A stretch of 6,615 bases of DNA from Flavobacteriales bacterium (GCA_027032855.1 JALVLX010000260.1:1-6615), one strand, 5' to 3'; counted from the stretch's first letter, positions 1-6,532 are shown. Numbers and translations: made by a program. The notes: generated from the letters alone by a model not told the origin.

Positions 1-1863
1 TTCGCCATTATTATTTTTAACCCATTGTTTTATCTTTGGCCACCATTGTATGGCTTCTTCTTCTGTCATTTCAATTTTAGTAGATTGAATATGCTCATTT
101 ATCAGCTTTAATGTTTGCGTAGTTACTGATTTTGATAGAATTTCAAAAGCTTTTTGAAAAGGATTGATACGATCAATCATATCAATATGTATATCATCAA
201 TATTTACAAAACTACCTGCCATTCGGATAAACTTTTTGTTGCCTTGCTCTTCTATTGTGCTGTTTTTTATCACAGAATCCGCTACAACGTGTTGTCTTAC
301 GGCTTCTATATCTTCTTCATTTAAATCCGGATATGTTTCACGTATGATTTTTGGAATAAGAATAGTGTTGATGACTTCAGGTTCAACATTTCCCGGCATT
401 GCTTTTAGCATTTGCGGGTCTTGTAGTATTTTGGCTTTTAAATCATTTAAATCTGATTCAATTATATCTTTTGCTCTTTGTGAAGTTGGTAATTTAAACC
501 CTCTTATTCTTATTGTTTTTTTATCATCATCTTCCTCATCATCCTCTTCATCTTTTTTTAGTTTAAATTTAAAGTTTGGTGCTAAAACTTGTTCCATCAA
601 TAATGATGCAGTAATGGCTTTCAGCATATTATTTACTGCTACTTTTACTTCATCATCTTCGGCATCAGGTTGGGCAATCAAATTTGTAAATTGGGCGTGT
701 GTTTTGTTTGGGCTGTCTCTGGTAGTTCTTCCAATTATTTGAATTATTTCTGTCAACGAACTTCTGTAGCCAATGGTTAAAGCGTGTTCGCAGTAAGGCC
801 AATCAAAACCCTCTTTTGCCATCCCCAAAGCAATAATGATATCAATGTCGTTTTCAGATTTTACTTCACGAAGATATGCACTTATTTTTTCTCTGGCTTT
901 AGGGTTGTCATTTACCAAATCTGCAACTTTCAAAATCTTTCCTGTCTTATGACTTTTAATATAAAGAACGCCTGTTTTTTCGTCCTGATATTCCAATTCA
1001 CCCAATACGTCAATGATGTGATTGACTTCTTCGTATTTTTGTTTGGAAGATTCAGCTGAATTGACGCTGGGAATATGTATAATTGTTTTTTTATTTTCAT
1101 CTAAAACTTCAGCCAAAGCAGACATTTCTTTATCAGGATGCTTTTTGAAGTATCTACCTGTATAAAAATGATAACCAATACCTAAGGATTTTAAATATTC
1201 ATATCCATTTAGTTGTTCGTAATAAGTATAGGTAATCTTAGTGAATTTTGCTTCATCTTCGGGCATCAAAACCGGAACACTATCACCACGAAAATATGAA
1301 CCTGTCATTGCTAAGATATGCGCATTTGACTTATGCATAATATCTTTTAATACTTGTCCTAGAATATTATCGCCATCTGCTGATACGTGATGAAATTCAT
1401 CAATGGCAACTAATGTATTATTTAATTTTTTAGGATCAATGGCTTCAAAAGCAAAGCGAAATGTGGCGTGTGTGCAAATTAAAATTTGTTCATCAGAATC
1501 TAAAAATTCTAAAAATGCTGAAACTTTACTTTTCTCTTTACCCGGTGTGCAAAGATTATACTTAGGGTTGGGTTCCCAATCAGCAAAAAAACCGTGTTTT
1601 ATTAATTCTGTTCTTCCAAATGAAGCACCAATAGATTTTTCAGGCACGGCAACAATTACTTTATTGATGCCTTGATTTGCAAGTTTATCCAAAGCAATAA
1701 ACATTAAAGCTCTTGATTTTCCTGATGCCGGTGGTGCTTTTAGCAACAGGTATTGAGCTGTTCTGCCTTCATAGGCTTTTTCTTGCATTTCACGCATTCC
1801 TAATGCGTTGGTGCTTTTACTTTTTCCTGTTTGATCGTAGGTTACATATACTAAATCTGGCAT
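1..1863 (-). CDS. Superfamily 2 DEAD/DEAH-box (ResIII-like) helicase, 3' end outside window
   Basis: The frame is open from the ATG at 1863 to the window edge, 621 codons without a stop; the C-terminus is missing. It encodes a superfamily 2 helicase or translocase of the type seen in restriction and phage-defence loci. Motif I is APPASGKSRA (43-52, Walker lysine K49). Motif II is IDEFHH with DEFH at 155-158. Motif III-like LAMTGSYFRGD follows, with TGS replacing the common SAT. Motif V is AKEGFDWP (349-356) and motif VI is QIIGRTTRDS (375-384). Both RecA lobes are therefore present and look intact. After residue 400 there is a helical region broken by an acidic run (DEEDDEEDDD, 438-447), and then sequence I do not recognise up to the edge (ending WWPKIKQWVKNNG). 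The ATG lies three bases after the methyltransferase stop, so it is the fourth gene of the operon. A nuclease domain could lie in the missing part. Confidence 0.85.
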   Translation of the reverse strand, partial: MPDLVYVTYDQTGKSKSTNALGMREMQEKAYEGRTAQYLLLKAPPASGKSRALMFIALDKLANQGINKVIVAVPEKSIGASFGRTELIKHGFFADWEPNPKYNLCTPGKEKSKVSAFLEFLDSDEQILICTHATFRFAFEAIDPKKLNNTLVAIDEFHHVSADGDNILGQVLKDIMHKSNAHILAMTGSYFRGDSVPVLMPEDEAKFTKITYTYYEQLNGYEYLKSLGIGYHFYTGRYFKKHPDKEMSALAEVLDENKKTIIHIPSVNSAESSKQKYEEVNHIIDVLGELEYQDEKTGVLYIKSHKTGKILKVADLVNDNPKAREKISAYLREVKSENDIDIIIALGMAKEGFDWPYCEHALTIGYRSSLTEIIQIIGRTTRDSPNKTHAQFTNLIAQPDAEDDEVKVAVNNMLKAITASLLMEQVLAPNFKFKLKKDEEDDEEDDDKKTIRIRGFKLPTSQRAKDIIESDLNDLKAKILQDPQMLKAMPGNVEPEVINTILIPKIIRETYPDLNEEDIEAVRQHVVADSVIKNSTIEEQGNKKFIRMAGSFVNIDDIHIDMIDRINPFQKAFEILSKSVTTQTLKLINEHIQSTKIEMTEEEAIQWWPKIKQWVKNNNGE

Positions 1864-1866
1864 ATT

Positions 1867-3255
1867 TTATTTTTTTAATTTTTTCTTGCGTGTTCGTTTT
1901 TGTTTTGCAAAAAGCGTATCTTTATTTGTCATTTTTTCATATAACTTAAACAAATATTCCAATCGTTCCGTATCATTTTTAAAAGGTTGCAATCTGTAAC
2001 ATTGCTCTACGGCTTTGTCTAATTCTTGATGTGCCTTAAGCAAACCTTCGGGCATTGTATCCGGATTATACAATTGGGCCATTGTTTTGCCGGGGTGTTT
2101 GGCTCTCTCATCCAAAATATCAAACACATATTGATTTAAATTCTCCTTTTGTTTGGTGGTAATTTCTGGAAAAGGAAAGGTGTTGTAGCATAATTTGGCT
2201 GAATATCTGTAATCAGTTTTTAATTTTCCACCAACAGCTCTTACCCAAACCATATGCATCCGTGATGTTACTACGGCGAAAAGCCAAGGTTGGGCGTGGT
2301 AAATAGCCATTGCTGAATTAGAAATAACAGTATCGCCATTTAGAAAGCCTATTGGAATATAATCTCTTTTTTCTGAGGATGTTGCAGGAATTATAATTGA
2401 ATCTGTGTTTTGGTGAGCTGAAAAATAAAAGTGATTTGGATTTTTTGCTTTTTCTCTAGTGCTTTTCTCAGAACTATTTAACCGATGTATTTCTACCCTA
2501 TCAAGTCTGTTTTTGATTTCATCTATTTTTATTGCTTCATCCAAATCACAATCATCAATCCATAATGTAAAGCGTTTACAACCTTTTATAAAATCAGATC
2601 CGCCTAAATATTCTTTTATCCATTTTTTTGCATTTGGATTTTTTTTCAAAAAAATGTTTTTTTCTTGTTCTGAAAACAATAAATTTCCTCCATCATTTGG
2701 CATATTTCCAAACCTCATTTCTGGAAATTTCGATAAAGGATAACTTCTTCCTATAACTACAATATTTGATGCTTCTATTAAGTATGGGTTAATATTTTTC
2801 ACTTCTTTTTTGAACTTATTTTTAAATAAATATTTCGGTTTACCGGAAACATTTCTTAATCCAATAATTACCACAGTAACTCCTGCATTTCCCTTAGCAT
2901 TGTTTGTCCATTTGAAAGATTGATACGCAAAATCAATCTCAATCTTATCGTTTAAGATTCTACTCCACGTTAAAGAAACTAATAAACCTTGACAAATGGA
3001 ATTTGTTGAAACAAAGGCAACTTTTGCATTATATCCTTCAATATATTTTGCACCCTTATAAAACCAAGCAGAAATATAATCTAAACTTTTATATTTCGTT
3101 TTAAAAACAAATTTTAAATCATCTTTTTGTTTTTGATCTTGTCTTCTACTACCCAAATAAGGCGGATTTCCAATAATATAAACTTCATCAGTTTTGTTTA
3201 TAGGACAAACTTTTTTCCAATCTAATCTGGTGGCATTTCCTTGCTTTATTTGCAC
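1867..3255 (-). CDS. Methyltransferase fragment 3: catalytic NPPY motif, target recognition and C-terminal domains
   Basis: This is the largest piece, 462 residues from a GTG at 3255. That start is doubtful, since the frame is naturally joined to fragment 2. It begins with QGNATRLDWKKVCP and reaches catalytic motif IV as YIIGNPPYLGSRR (residues 27-38), the adenine-N6 signature. A Rossmann-like half follows (KVAFVSTNSICQGL, then GVTVVIIGL). The region from about 180 to 360 matches the MmeI-type target-recognition domain, including LGGSDFIKGCKRFTLWIDD and the stretch ending RYSAKLCYNTFPFPE. The last 90 residues form a helical MmeI_C-like domain (DERAKHPGKTMAQLYNP, MPEGLLKAHQELDKAVE) and end in a strongly basic KRTRKKKLKK tail that may contact DNA. 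DNA specificity cannot be predicted from the sequence. The stop TAA is three bases from the helicase ATG, so the two are translationally linked. Confidence 0.78.
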   Translation of the reverse strand: MQIKQGNATRLDWKKVCPINKTDEVYIIGNPPYLGSRRQDQKQKDDLKFVFKTKYKSLDYISAWFYKGAKYIEGYNAKVAFVSTNSICQGLLVSLTWSRILNDKIEIDFAYQSFKWTNNAKGNAGVTVVIIGLRNVSGKPKYLFKNKFKKEVKNINPYLIEASNIVVIGRSYPLSKFPEMRFGNMPNDGGNLLFSEQEKNIFLKKNPNAKKWIKEYLGGSDFIKGCKRFTLWIDDCDLDEAIKIDEIKNRLDRVEIHRLNSSEKSTREKAKNPNHFYFSAHQNTDSIIIPATSSEKRDYIPIGFLNGDTVISNSAMAIYHAQPWLFAVVTSRMHMVWVRAVGGKLKTDYRYSAKLCYNTFPFPEITTKQKENLNQYVFDILDERAKHPGKTMAQLYNPDTMPEGLLKAHQELDKAVEQCYRLQPFKNDTERLEYLFKLYEKMTNKDTLFAKQKRTRKKKLKK

Positions 3256-3269
3256 AGCTTTTTTTAGGG
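3253..3269 (-). other. Frameshift site 2 in methyltransferase, after GKTKPILP
   Basis: In coding sense TTA CCC TAA AAA AAG CTG ends fragment 2. Adding one C to the CCC (3267-3269) gives LPLKKAVQIKQGN and joins fragments 2 and 3 in the frame that matches the family. The lesion sits beside a run of seven A (3259-3265, T on the plus strand). No slippery heptamer is in the right phase, so this looks like a simple deletion or a base-calling error. Confidence 0.55.
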
Positions 3270-3770
3270 TAAAATGGGTTTTGTTTTTCCGTAATCAAAA
3301 AGCATTTCTTCAAATATGCGATTCATTTGGTGTTCTGCTAACCAAAGCGAAAGTATTGCCATTTCGTGAGCAAAATCGTCTATTTCAATTCCGTAAAACT
3401 GTGAAAGCTGAATAGATGTCCATTTAAAAGTCGGTGCTGTTTCTAAATCTGTAATTTTTTGTAAAATTTTTATCTCCAAAAGTCTTATTTCTTTGTAAGT
3501 AATAATCAAGAAATTGCCACTACCGCAGGCAGGGTCAAAAAATTTGATATTACTTATTCTATTGATAAGCTGTTGTAACTGCTTGATAGTTTTTGCTTTT
3601 TCAAATTCTTCATATAGTTCATCTAAAAATAAGGGTTTTATCAGTTTTAAAATATTTTCTACAGAAGTGTAGTGCATACCTAAATCACTACGATATTCGG
3701 GCATTACTACCGCTTGTATCATTGAACCGAAAATATCCGGATTTATTTTTTCCCAATTAAGTTCTCCCAA
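3264..3770 (-). CDS. Methyltransferase fragment 2: SAM-binding motif I segment
   Basis: This frame of about 168 residues holds the middle of the methyltransferase. It includes INPDIFGSMIQAVV, the GMHYTS motif (residues 31-36) that forms part of the cofactor pocket, a helical linker, SAM-binding motif I FDPACGSGNFL (78-88), and an acidic motif II-like GIEIDDFAHEMA (128-139). The reported TTG start is probably not a real initiation codon, because the same frame stays open upstream through TYKARKILIE and matches family sequence there. The segment is better read as the continuation of fragment 1 after a -1 shift. It ends at TAA after GKTKPILP, where family members normally continue with LK followed by GN.TRLDW. 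That continuation is found one frame over in fragment 3. The base composition matches its neighbours, so transfer of this piece alone is not suggested. Confidence 0.7.
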   Translation of the reverse strand: MGELNWEKINPDIFGSMIQAVVMPEYRSDLGMHYTSVENILKLIKPLFLDELYEEFEKAKTIKQLQQLINRISNIKFFDPACGSGNFLIITYKEIRLLEIKILQKITDLETAPTFKWTSIQLSQFYGIEIDDFAHEMAILSLWLAEHQMNRIFEEMLFDYGKTKPILP

Positions 3771-3772
3771 TT

Positions 3773-4564
3773 CTATAAGAATCTTTCGTGCTTTATACGT
3801 AAAAAAAGTGCGTTAATTTTATTTTTAAACAAATCACCGTTTACATAAGGGAATTTAGCTAAATAATCAGGATATTGGCTGTTGTTCTTATCATTAAGTC
3901 TTTCAAAAAGTTTGTCTAAAAAAATATGTGTATCCTTTCCGTTTTCTGAAGTGTGCTGAACTAAAGTGTTGGTAAAAATATTTTCTTTAAAAATATCCGT
4001 ATCCTCAGCAAAGAAGCAAAATAATAAGCGTGAAAGAAAAATGTTGAGTTCGTGAACACGTTCTTTAGAATCATAGATTTCGGGGTTTCCTTCAATTAGT
4101 AAATCGTAGAGTTCTGCCATTTTGTAAGAAGCATTTCTATCTGCTTCGTTATTGTTTGAGGCATTATATACCTCACTACCTGCCAATGGTAGAAAGAAAT
4201 CAAAATATTTTGGCAAGTCATTGATTTTAATATCTAGATTTTTGTTTAATTTAAGGTCTTTTGCTACTATTTGTTTAAAATCTGTTAGTATGACAAATCT
4301 TGGTTTGTGTTTTATAATACGGTGCTCCTTGCTAATCTCCTCAATACTGCTTAGTAATTTATCAGAATTTTCAACTTTAAAGAATATTTTCTTTTTATAA
4401 AGGATTTCACCTTCGACTGATGATAAATTATAATCTCCTTTTTTTAATCGAGTGACAGAGGTCTTTGAAATGCCGTATGCAACCAACAAATCAAAGATAA
4501 ATTCTTCTTTTGAGAAATTATCAATTAACGTTTGAACATTATGTTGTATTTCTGTTGATTTCAT
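3773..4564 (-). CDS. Methyltransferase fragment 1: N-terminal MmeI-like domain
   Basis: This ATG-started frame of 263 residues carries the N-terminal part of the split methyltransferase. Recognisable stretches are EEFIFDLLVAYGISKTSVTR and LKKGDYNLSSVEGEILYKKK, then FVILTDFKQIVAKDLK and YFDFFLPLAGSE, which I recognise as typical of the N-terminal domain of large class I DNA methyltransferases. The segment ERVHELNIFLSRLLFCFFAEDTDIF (split here as ERVHELNIFLSRL plus LFCFFAEDTDIF) is also a family hallmark. After ...INALFL the frame runs into eight out-of-frame residues (RIKHERFL) and a TAG stop. In the other frame the text continues as TYKARKILIELGEL, the expected family continuation. The correct junction therefore lies in the run of seven T (mRNA sense) at 3801-3807. 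No catalytic nuclease triad is apparent. The fragment alone lacks the SAM-binding site and should be inactive. Confidence 0.72.
   Translation of the reverse strand: MKSTEIQHNVQTLIDNFSKEEFIFDLLVAYGISKTSVTRLKKGDYNLSSVEGEILYKKKIFFKVENSDKLLSSIEEISKEHRIIKHKPRFVILTDFKQIVAKDLKLNKNLDIKINDLPKYFDFFLPLAGSEVYNASNNNEADRNASYKMAELYDLLIEGNPEIYDSKERVHELNIFLSRLLFCFFAEDTDIFKENIFTNTLVQHTSENGKDTHIFLDKLFERLNDKNNSQYPDYLAKFPYVNGDLFKNKINALFLRIKHERFL
3800..3808 (-). other. Frameshift site 1 in methyltransferase: U_UUU_UUA slippery heptamer
   Basis: In coding sense the codons are GCA CTT TTT TTA CGT, so the heptamer T TTT TTA is phased exactly as required for -1 slippage. A -1 slip there gives ...TTT TTT ACG TAT AAA GCA, which enters the frame of fragment 2 directly and with no stop. 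Equally, one T lost from an original run of eight explains the break. A weak 5-bp hairpin, ATTCT/AGAAT at 3770-3782, lies about 18 bases downstream. Confidence 0.5.
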
Positions 4565-4565
4565 T

Positions 4566-5369
4566 TTACACTTCTAATTTTTTTAAATGACGCATTGTTC
4601 CACGCAACACAGTTTCAAAATCCGGTAAATTTTGAATTTGATCTGCCATAGACTTTAGCCAACGGCCTTTGTATTGCGGTAATCTTTGGTTGAGTTTTGA
4701 ATGAAAATTTGAGGGATTTATCCCTTTGTTTTCACATTTTTTTATAAAATCCGAAATATAAAAATCTATGTCCATTTGATGTTTTTCCAACAAATACCAA
4801 ATATCATAAAAATCTCGTGCTTGCATCCTTTGCATTACGGAACGTAATTTTTCAACCAATACTTCTTCTAAAGCATAGCAAAGTAGTTGATATTCTTCTT
4901 GATCGGAATAATCGATAAAAACTTTATTTAACTTAGCTTCAAAAACTAATTTTTCATTTTTGGAAATATCGATTTTTACTTTTTTATTTGCACCTAAACC
5001 ACCAAGTGGTCCAATATAACTGATATAAAAATTGATACCTCCATCCTGATGCTCATTATTATCAATAATATTCAGTGGGATGTTTGCTTCCTCTTTGATA
5101 TACTCAAAGACTTCTACAAAGTGTTCAAGTATTTTTTCATTGCTTAAAGTATCATTAATTAAGGTAAAATCAAGATCTTCGGAAAAACGGTAATCTTTAA
5201 AATATACTTTCTTTAAAACGGTTCCGCCTTTAAAAACAAGCGCTTTGGAAAGTACAGAATGCTGAGACATTCCTTGAAGAATCCAAGAAAGTATATAATC
5301 TTTTTCAATTTGTTGGTCTCGCACACCGATTTTGCGAGCTTTGTTTTGTATTTCTCCCGGTTTTATCAC
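4566..5369 (-). CDS. AbiEii/AbiGii-family nucleotidyltransferase toxin
   Basis: This is the toxin partner of the AbiEi gene immediately upstream. AbiEii proteins are DNA polymerase beta-like nucleotidyltransferases that, in studied members, bind GTP or modify tRNA to arrest growth. The core motifs are visible: FKGGTVLKK (residues 46-54, the GGTxLxK loop), then RFSEDLDFTL (61-70) with the metal-binding pair D65 and D67, and a third acidic position at D134 in KVKIDIS. The C-terminal family motif follows as EVLVEKLRSVM and ARDFYDIWYLL (169-194; K174, R185, D186, D189). All expected catalytic residues are present, so the enzyme looks intact at 267 residues. It starts with GTG inside the GTGA overlap with AbiEi and ends one base before the ATG of the methyltransferase, so it sits in the middle of one operon. 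The exact substrate cannot be read from the sequence. Confidence 0.9.
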   Translation of the reverse strand: MIKPGEIQNKARKIGVRDQQIEKDYILSWILQGMSQHSVLSKALVFKGGTVLKKVYFKDYRFSEDLDFTLINDTLSNEKILEHFVEVFEYIKEEANIPLNIIDNNEHQDGGINFYISYIGPLGGLGANKKVKIDISKNEKLVFEAKLNKVFIDYSDQEEYQLLCYALEEVLVEKLRSVMQRMQARDFYDIWYLLEKHQMDIDFYISDFIKKCENKGINPSNFHSKLNQRLPQYKGRWLKSMADQIQNLPDFETVLRGTMRHLKKLEV

Positions 5370-6187
5370 GTGTAAATAGCTGATTTAATGGTTTCTGTTT
5401 CTAAATTTTGTTGAATGCTCCAACGACTTATCATTTTACCTGATTTAGGTAGTTCAGTGTCTAAAAGCACATAAGATTTTGTTTTTAGTTTGTTAAGTTT
5501 TGAAATAATATCTGTCTCTATTTCTAAAATTTCCAATAAAAAACCTAAACGCTTGATAACCGCTTGTGATTTAAAGCGTTTTGCATATTCAAAAAGTCTA
5601 TCAAATTTTATTTTATCTTTTGAGCTATAAATAGCTCTTGCTACTTCTACAATACCACCGGCATAATCAGGTTTAAAAAGGCAATCGATAAAAGTTTTTT
5701 CCAAGTCCGAACAAAGAACTTTGTTAAAGCTATCAATCCATATTTTTTTAGCACCGAAAAAATGATTTTGATTATGGTAGATAAACTGAAAATCAACATT
5801 TTTAATTCTAATTATTGAAGGTCGAACTTGTTTTGGAACAATGATTTGTTCTTTAAGCGAGGGCTGAGTAATTAAATTATGAATCTGTAATGCGGAATAA
5901 TACCCGATATAATAATCATCTCCTTTTGTTAGGCACTGTGCAATGATATGCCAATCAGGCATAAAAGATTTAGCGTCTTTTTCATAAGGAATAATGAAGT
6001 ATAAACCTTTTTTCAAACGCATTAAAAGTCCTCTTTTTACCATATCACTCAATAATTCTTTCAAGGCACTATTGCTTGAATTTGGTAAAACCTTAACAGC
6101 ATCAGCATAAGAAAAACACTCTTGTCCTAACTCGTTAAAGTAGGTTAAGATTTTACTTGATTTAGTTGATATGTTTTTAATCCTCAT
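5366..6187 (-). CDS. AbiEi-family antitoxin / transcriptional repressor (type IV toxin-antitoxin)
   Basis: This protein should bind the operon promoter and counteract the nucleotidyltransferase toxin encoded just downstream. From the ATG at 6187 it is 273 residues long, a normal AbiEi size. The N-terminal part (about residues 8-65) looks like a winged helix-turn-helix: helices around YADAVKVL and SALKELLSDMVKRGLL are followed by a wing-like RLKKGLYFI. The rest resembles the AbiEi C-terminal domain, with YYIGYYSALQIHNL (about 92-105), a VPKQVRP segment, and SDLEKTFIDCLFKPDYAGG (about 160-178), all recognisable family signatures. The frame extends upstream to a TTG at 6208, but that codon lies inside the likely -7 promoter box, so I prefer the ATG. 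The stop TGA overlaps the GTG start of the next gene (GTGA), indicating translational coupling. In characterised AbiE systems the antitoxin represses its own promoter; that is family knowledge, not shown here. The family call is firm; the defence role is inferred. Confidence 0.88.
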   Translation of the reverse strand: MRIKNISTKSSKILTYFNELGQECFSYADAVKVLPNSSNSALKELLSDMVKRGLLMRLKKGLYFIIPYEKDAKSFMPDWHIIAQCLTKGDDYYIGYYSALQIHNLITQPSLKEQIIVPKQVRPSIIRIKNVDFQFIYHNQNHFFGAKKIWIDSFNKVLCSDLEKTFIDCLFKPDYAGGIVEVARAIYSSKDKIKFDRLFEYAKRFKSQAVIKRLGFLLEILEIETDIISKLNKLKTKSYVLLDTELPKSGKMISRWSIQQNLETETIKSAIYT

Positions 6188-6205
6188 AGTTTTATATACT
6201 GACAA

Positions 6206-6213
6206 CAAAGATA
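6206..6213 (-). promoter_or_regulatory. Putative Bacteroidota-type -7 promoter box for the operon
   Basis: Read on the minus strand the bases are TATCTTTG, a full match to the Bacteroidota -7 consensus TAnnTTTG, placed 18 bases before the preferred ATG of the AbiEi gene. That would give a very short leader of roughly a dozen bases. The region upstream is a long A/T run with no clear TTG at the -33 position, so the promoter may be weak or dependent on a regulator. The alternative TTG start of AbiEi overlaps this box, which argues for the ATG at 6187. Confidence 0.55.
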
Positions 6214-6251
6214 AAAAAAATATTTATAAAAATTATTTTTTAGTGTAAATA

Positions 6252-6270
6252 AGTCAGTTTTGCACTGACT
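6252..6270. promoter_or_regulatory. Inverted repeat AGTCAGT-N5-ACTGACT, candidate AbiEi operator
   Basis: Two perfect 7-base arms (6252-6258 and 6264-6270) are separated by TTTGC. A further copy of the core, ACTGAC, lies at 6198-6203 between the -7 box and the AbiEi start codon. The three copies of one hexamer therefore flank the putative promoter. AbiEi antitoxins are known to bind inverted repeats in their own promoters, so this is a reasonable operator candidate. The arms could also simply form a small hairpin. No binding evidence is available from sequence alone. Confidence 0.45.
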
Positions 6271-6321
6271 ATTTTGATATGATAGATAATATGCTATATT
6301 TTTATCGGTTTGGATAAAGGA

Positions 6322-6365
6322 AAGCTCTTATTATTTTTGAGGCACGATAAAAATAATAAGTGCTT
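6322..6365. repeat. Long perfect stem-loop (12 bp plus 4 bp stem)
   Basis: CTTATTATTTTT (6327-6338) pairs perfectly with AAAAATAATAAG (6349-6360) around the ten-base loop GAGGCACGAT. Beyond a single T/T mismatch the stem continues for four more pairs, AAGC at 6322-6325 with GCTT at 6362-6365. Neither side is followed by a clear T-run outside the stem, so a classic intrinsic terminator is not obvious, although the stem's own T-rich arm could act in part. It may end transcription of whatever lies to the right, or serve as a protein-binding palindrome upstream of the defence operon. Confidence 0.6.
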
Positions 6366-6444
6366 GACTATGCACCGGATTTTTCTTTTTACTTACATTT
6401 TTTCTTACGTTCTGCACAACGGTCAATGTATGGTTTGTAGCAAA

Positions 6445-6532
6445 CTAAAAATTCGCCAACCATTGATTTAAGCACCAAAGTTAGCAAAATTCTGCGAATT
6501 TTTTATATTTTTTTCCACCGCTAAAAATTCGC
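6445..6532. repeat. Pair of 12-base direct repeats CTAAAAATTCGC
   Basis: CTAAAAATTCGC occurs at 6445-6456 and again at 6521-6532, 76 bases apart. The second copy lies inside the inverted-repeat structures. This adds to the impression that 6412-6608 is an internally repetitive intergenic element and not unique spacer. Confidence 0.5.

Larger units (their letters stand above)
1867..4564 (-). pseudogene. MmeI-like class I N6-adenine DNA methyltransferase, interrupted by two single-base frameshifts
   Basis: Three consecutive open frames together make one methyltransferase of the large MmeI-like family. Adding one base near 3801-3807 and one near 3267-3269 (both equal to a -1 shift in reading) gives a continuous 899-residue protein, the usual family length. 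Domain order after correction: an N-terminal MmeI-like domain (about 1-250), a helical spacer with GMHYTS, SAM-binding motif I FDPACGSGNFL (about 343-353), catalytic motif IV NPPY (467-470), a target-recognition region, and a C-terminal helical domain ending in a lysine/arginine-rich tail. NPPY implies methylation of adenine at N6. I do not see the D...ExK nuclease residues that true MmeI carries at its N-terminus, so this looks like a methylation-only member. It starts one base after the toxin gene and ends three bases before the helicase ATG. Whether the breaks are real decay, recoding or sequence error is open. Confidence 0.82.

Noticed and set aside
164..742. Plus-strand open frame of 192 codons with a serine run
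   Set aside because: It is antisense to the helicase second lobe; the serine run is the shadow of the acidic Asp/Glu run. The minus frame carries helicase motifs V and VI here.
784..1949. Other plus-strand open frames (784-1059, 1403-1675, 1713-1949)
   Set aside because: All lie antisense to the helicase or the methyltransferase 3' end, have no recognisable domains, and contain typical shadow composition.
3253..3770. Treating fragments 2 and 3 as independent genes started by TTG and GTG
   Set aside because: Both frames are open upstream of these codons, at least to the break points, and match family sequence there; they split the SAM-binding and catalytic motifs of one enzyme.
2459..4400. 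Plus-strand frames 2459-2743, 3194-3415 and 4152-4400
   Set aside because: Antisense to conserved methyltransferase segments; no family resemblance.
1..4564. Naming the methyltransferase-helicase pair as DISARM or BREX
   Set aside because: None of the other diagnostic genes (DrmB, DrmC, PglZ, BrxC) is in the window, so a name would be unsupported.
6322..6365. Calling the stem-loop an intrinsic terminator
   Set aside because: The stem is AT-rich and no T-run follows it on either strand.
6370..6471. Small plus-strand frame of 33 codons starting MHRIFLFTYIF
   Set aside because: No ribosome binding site or family match, and it runs into the repeat-like region; probably chance.
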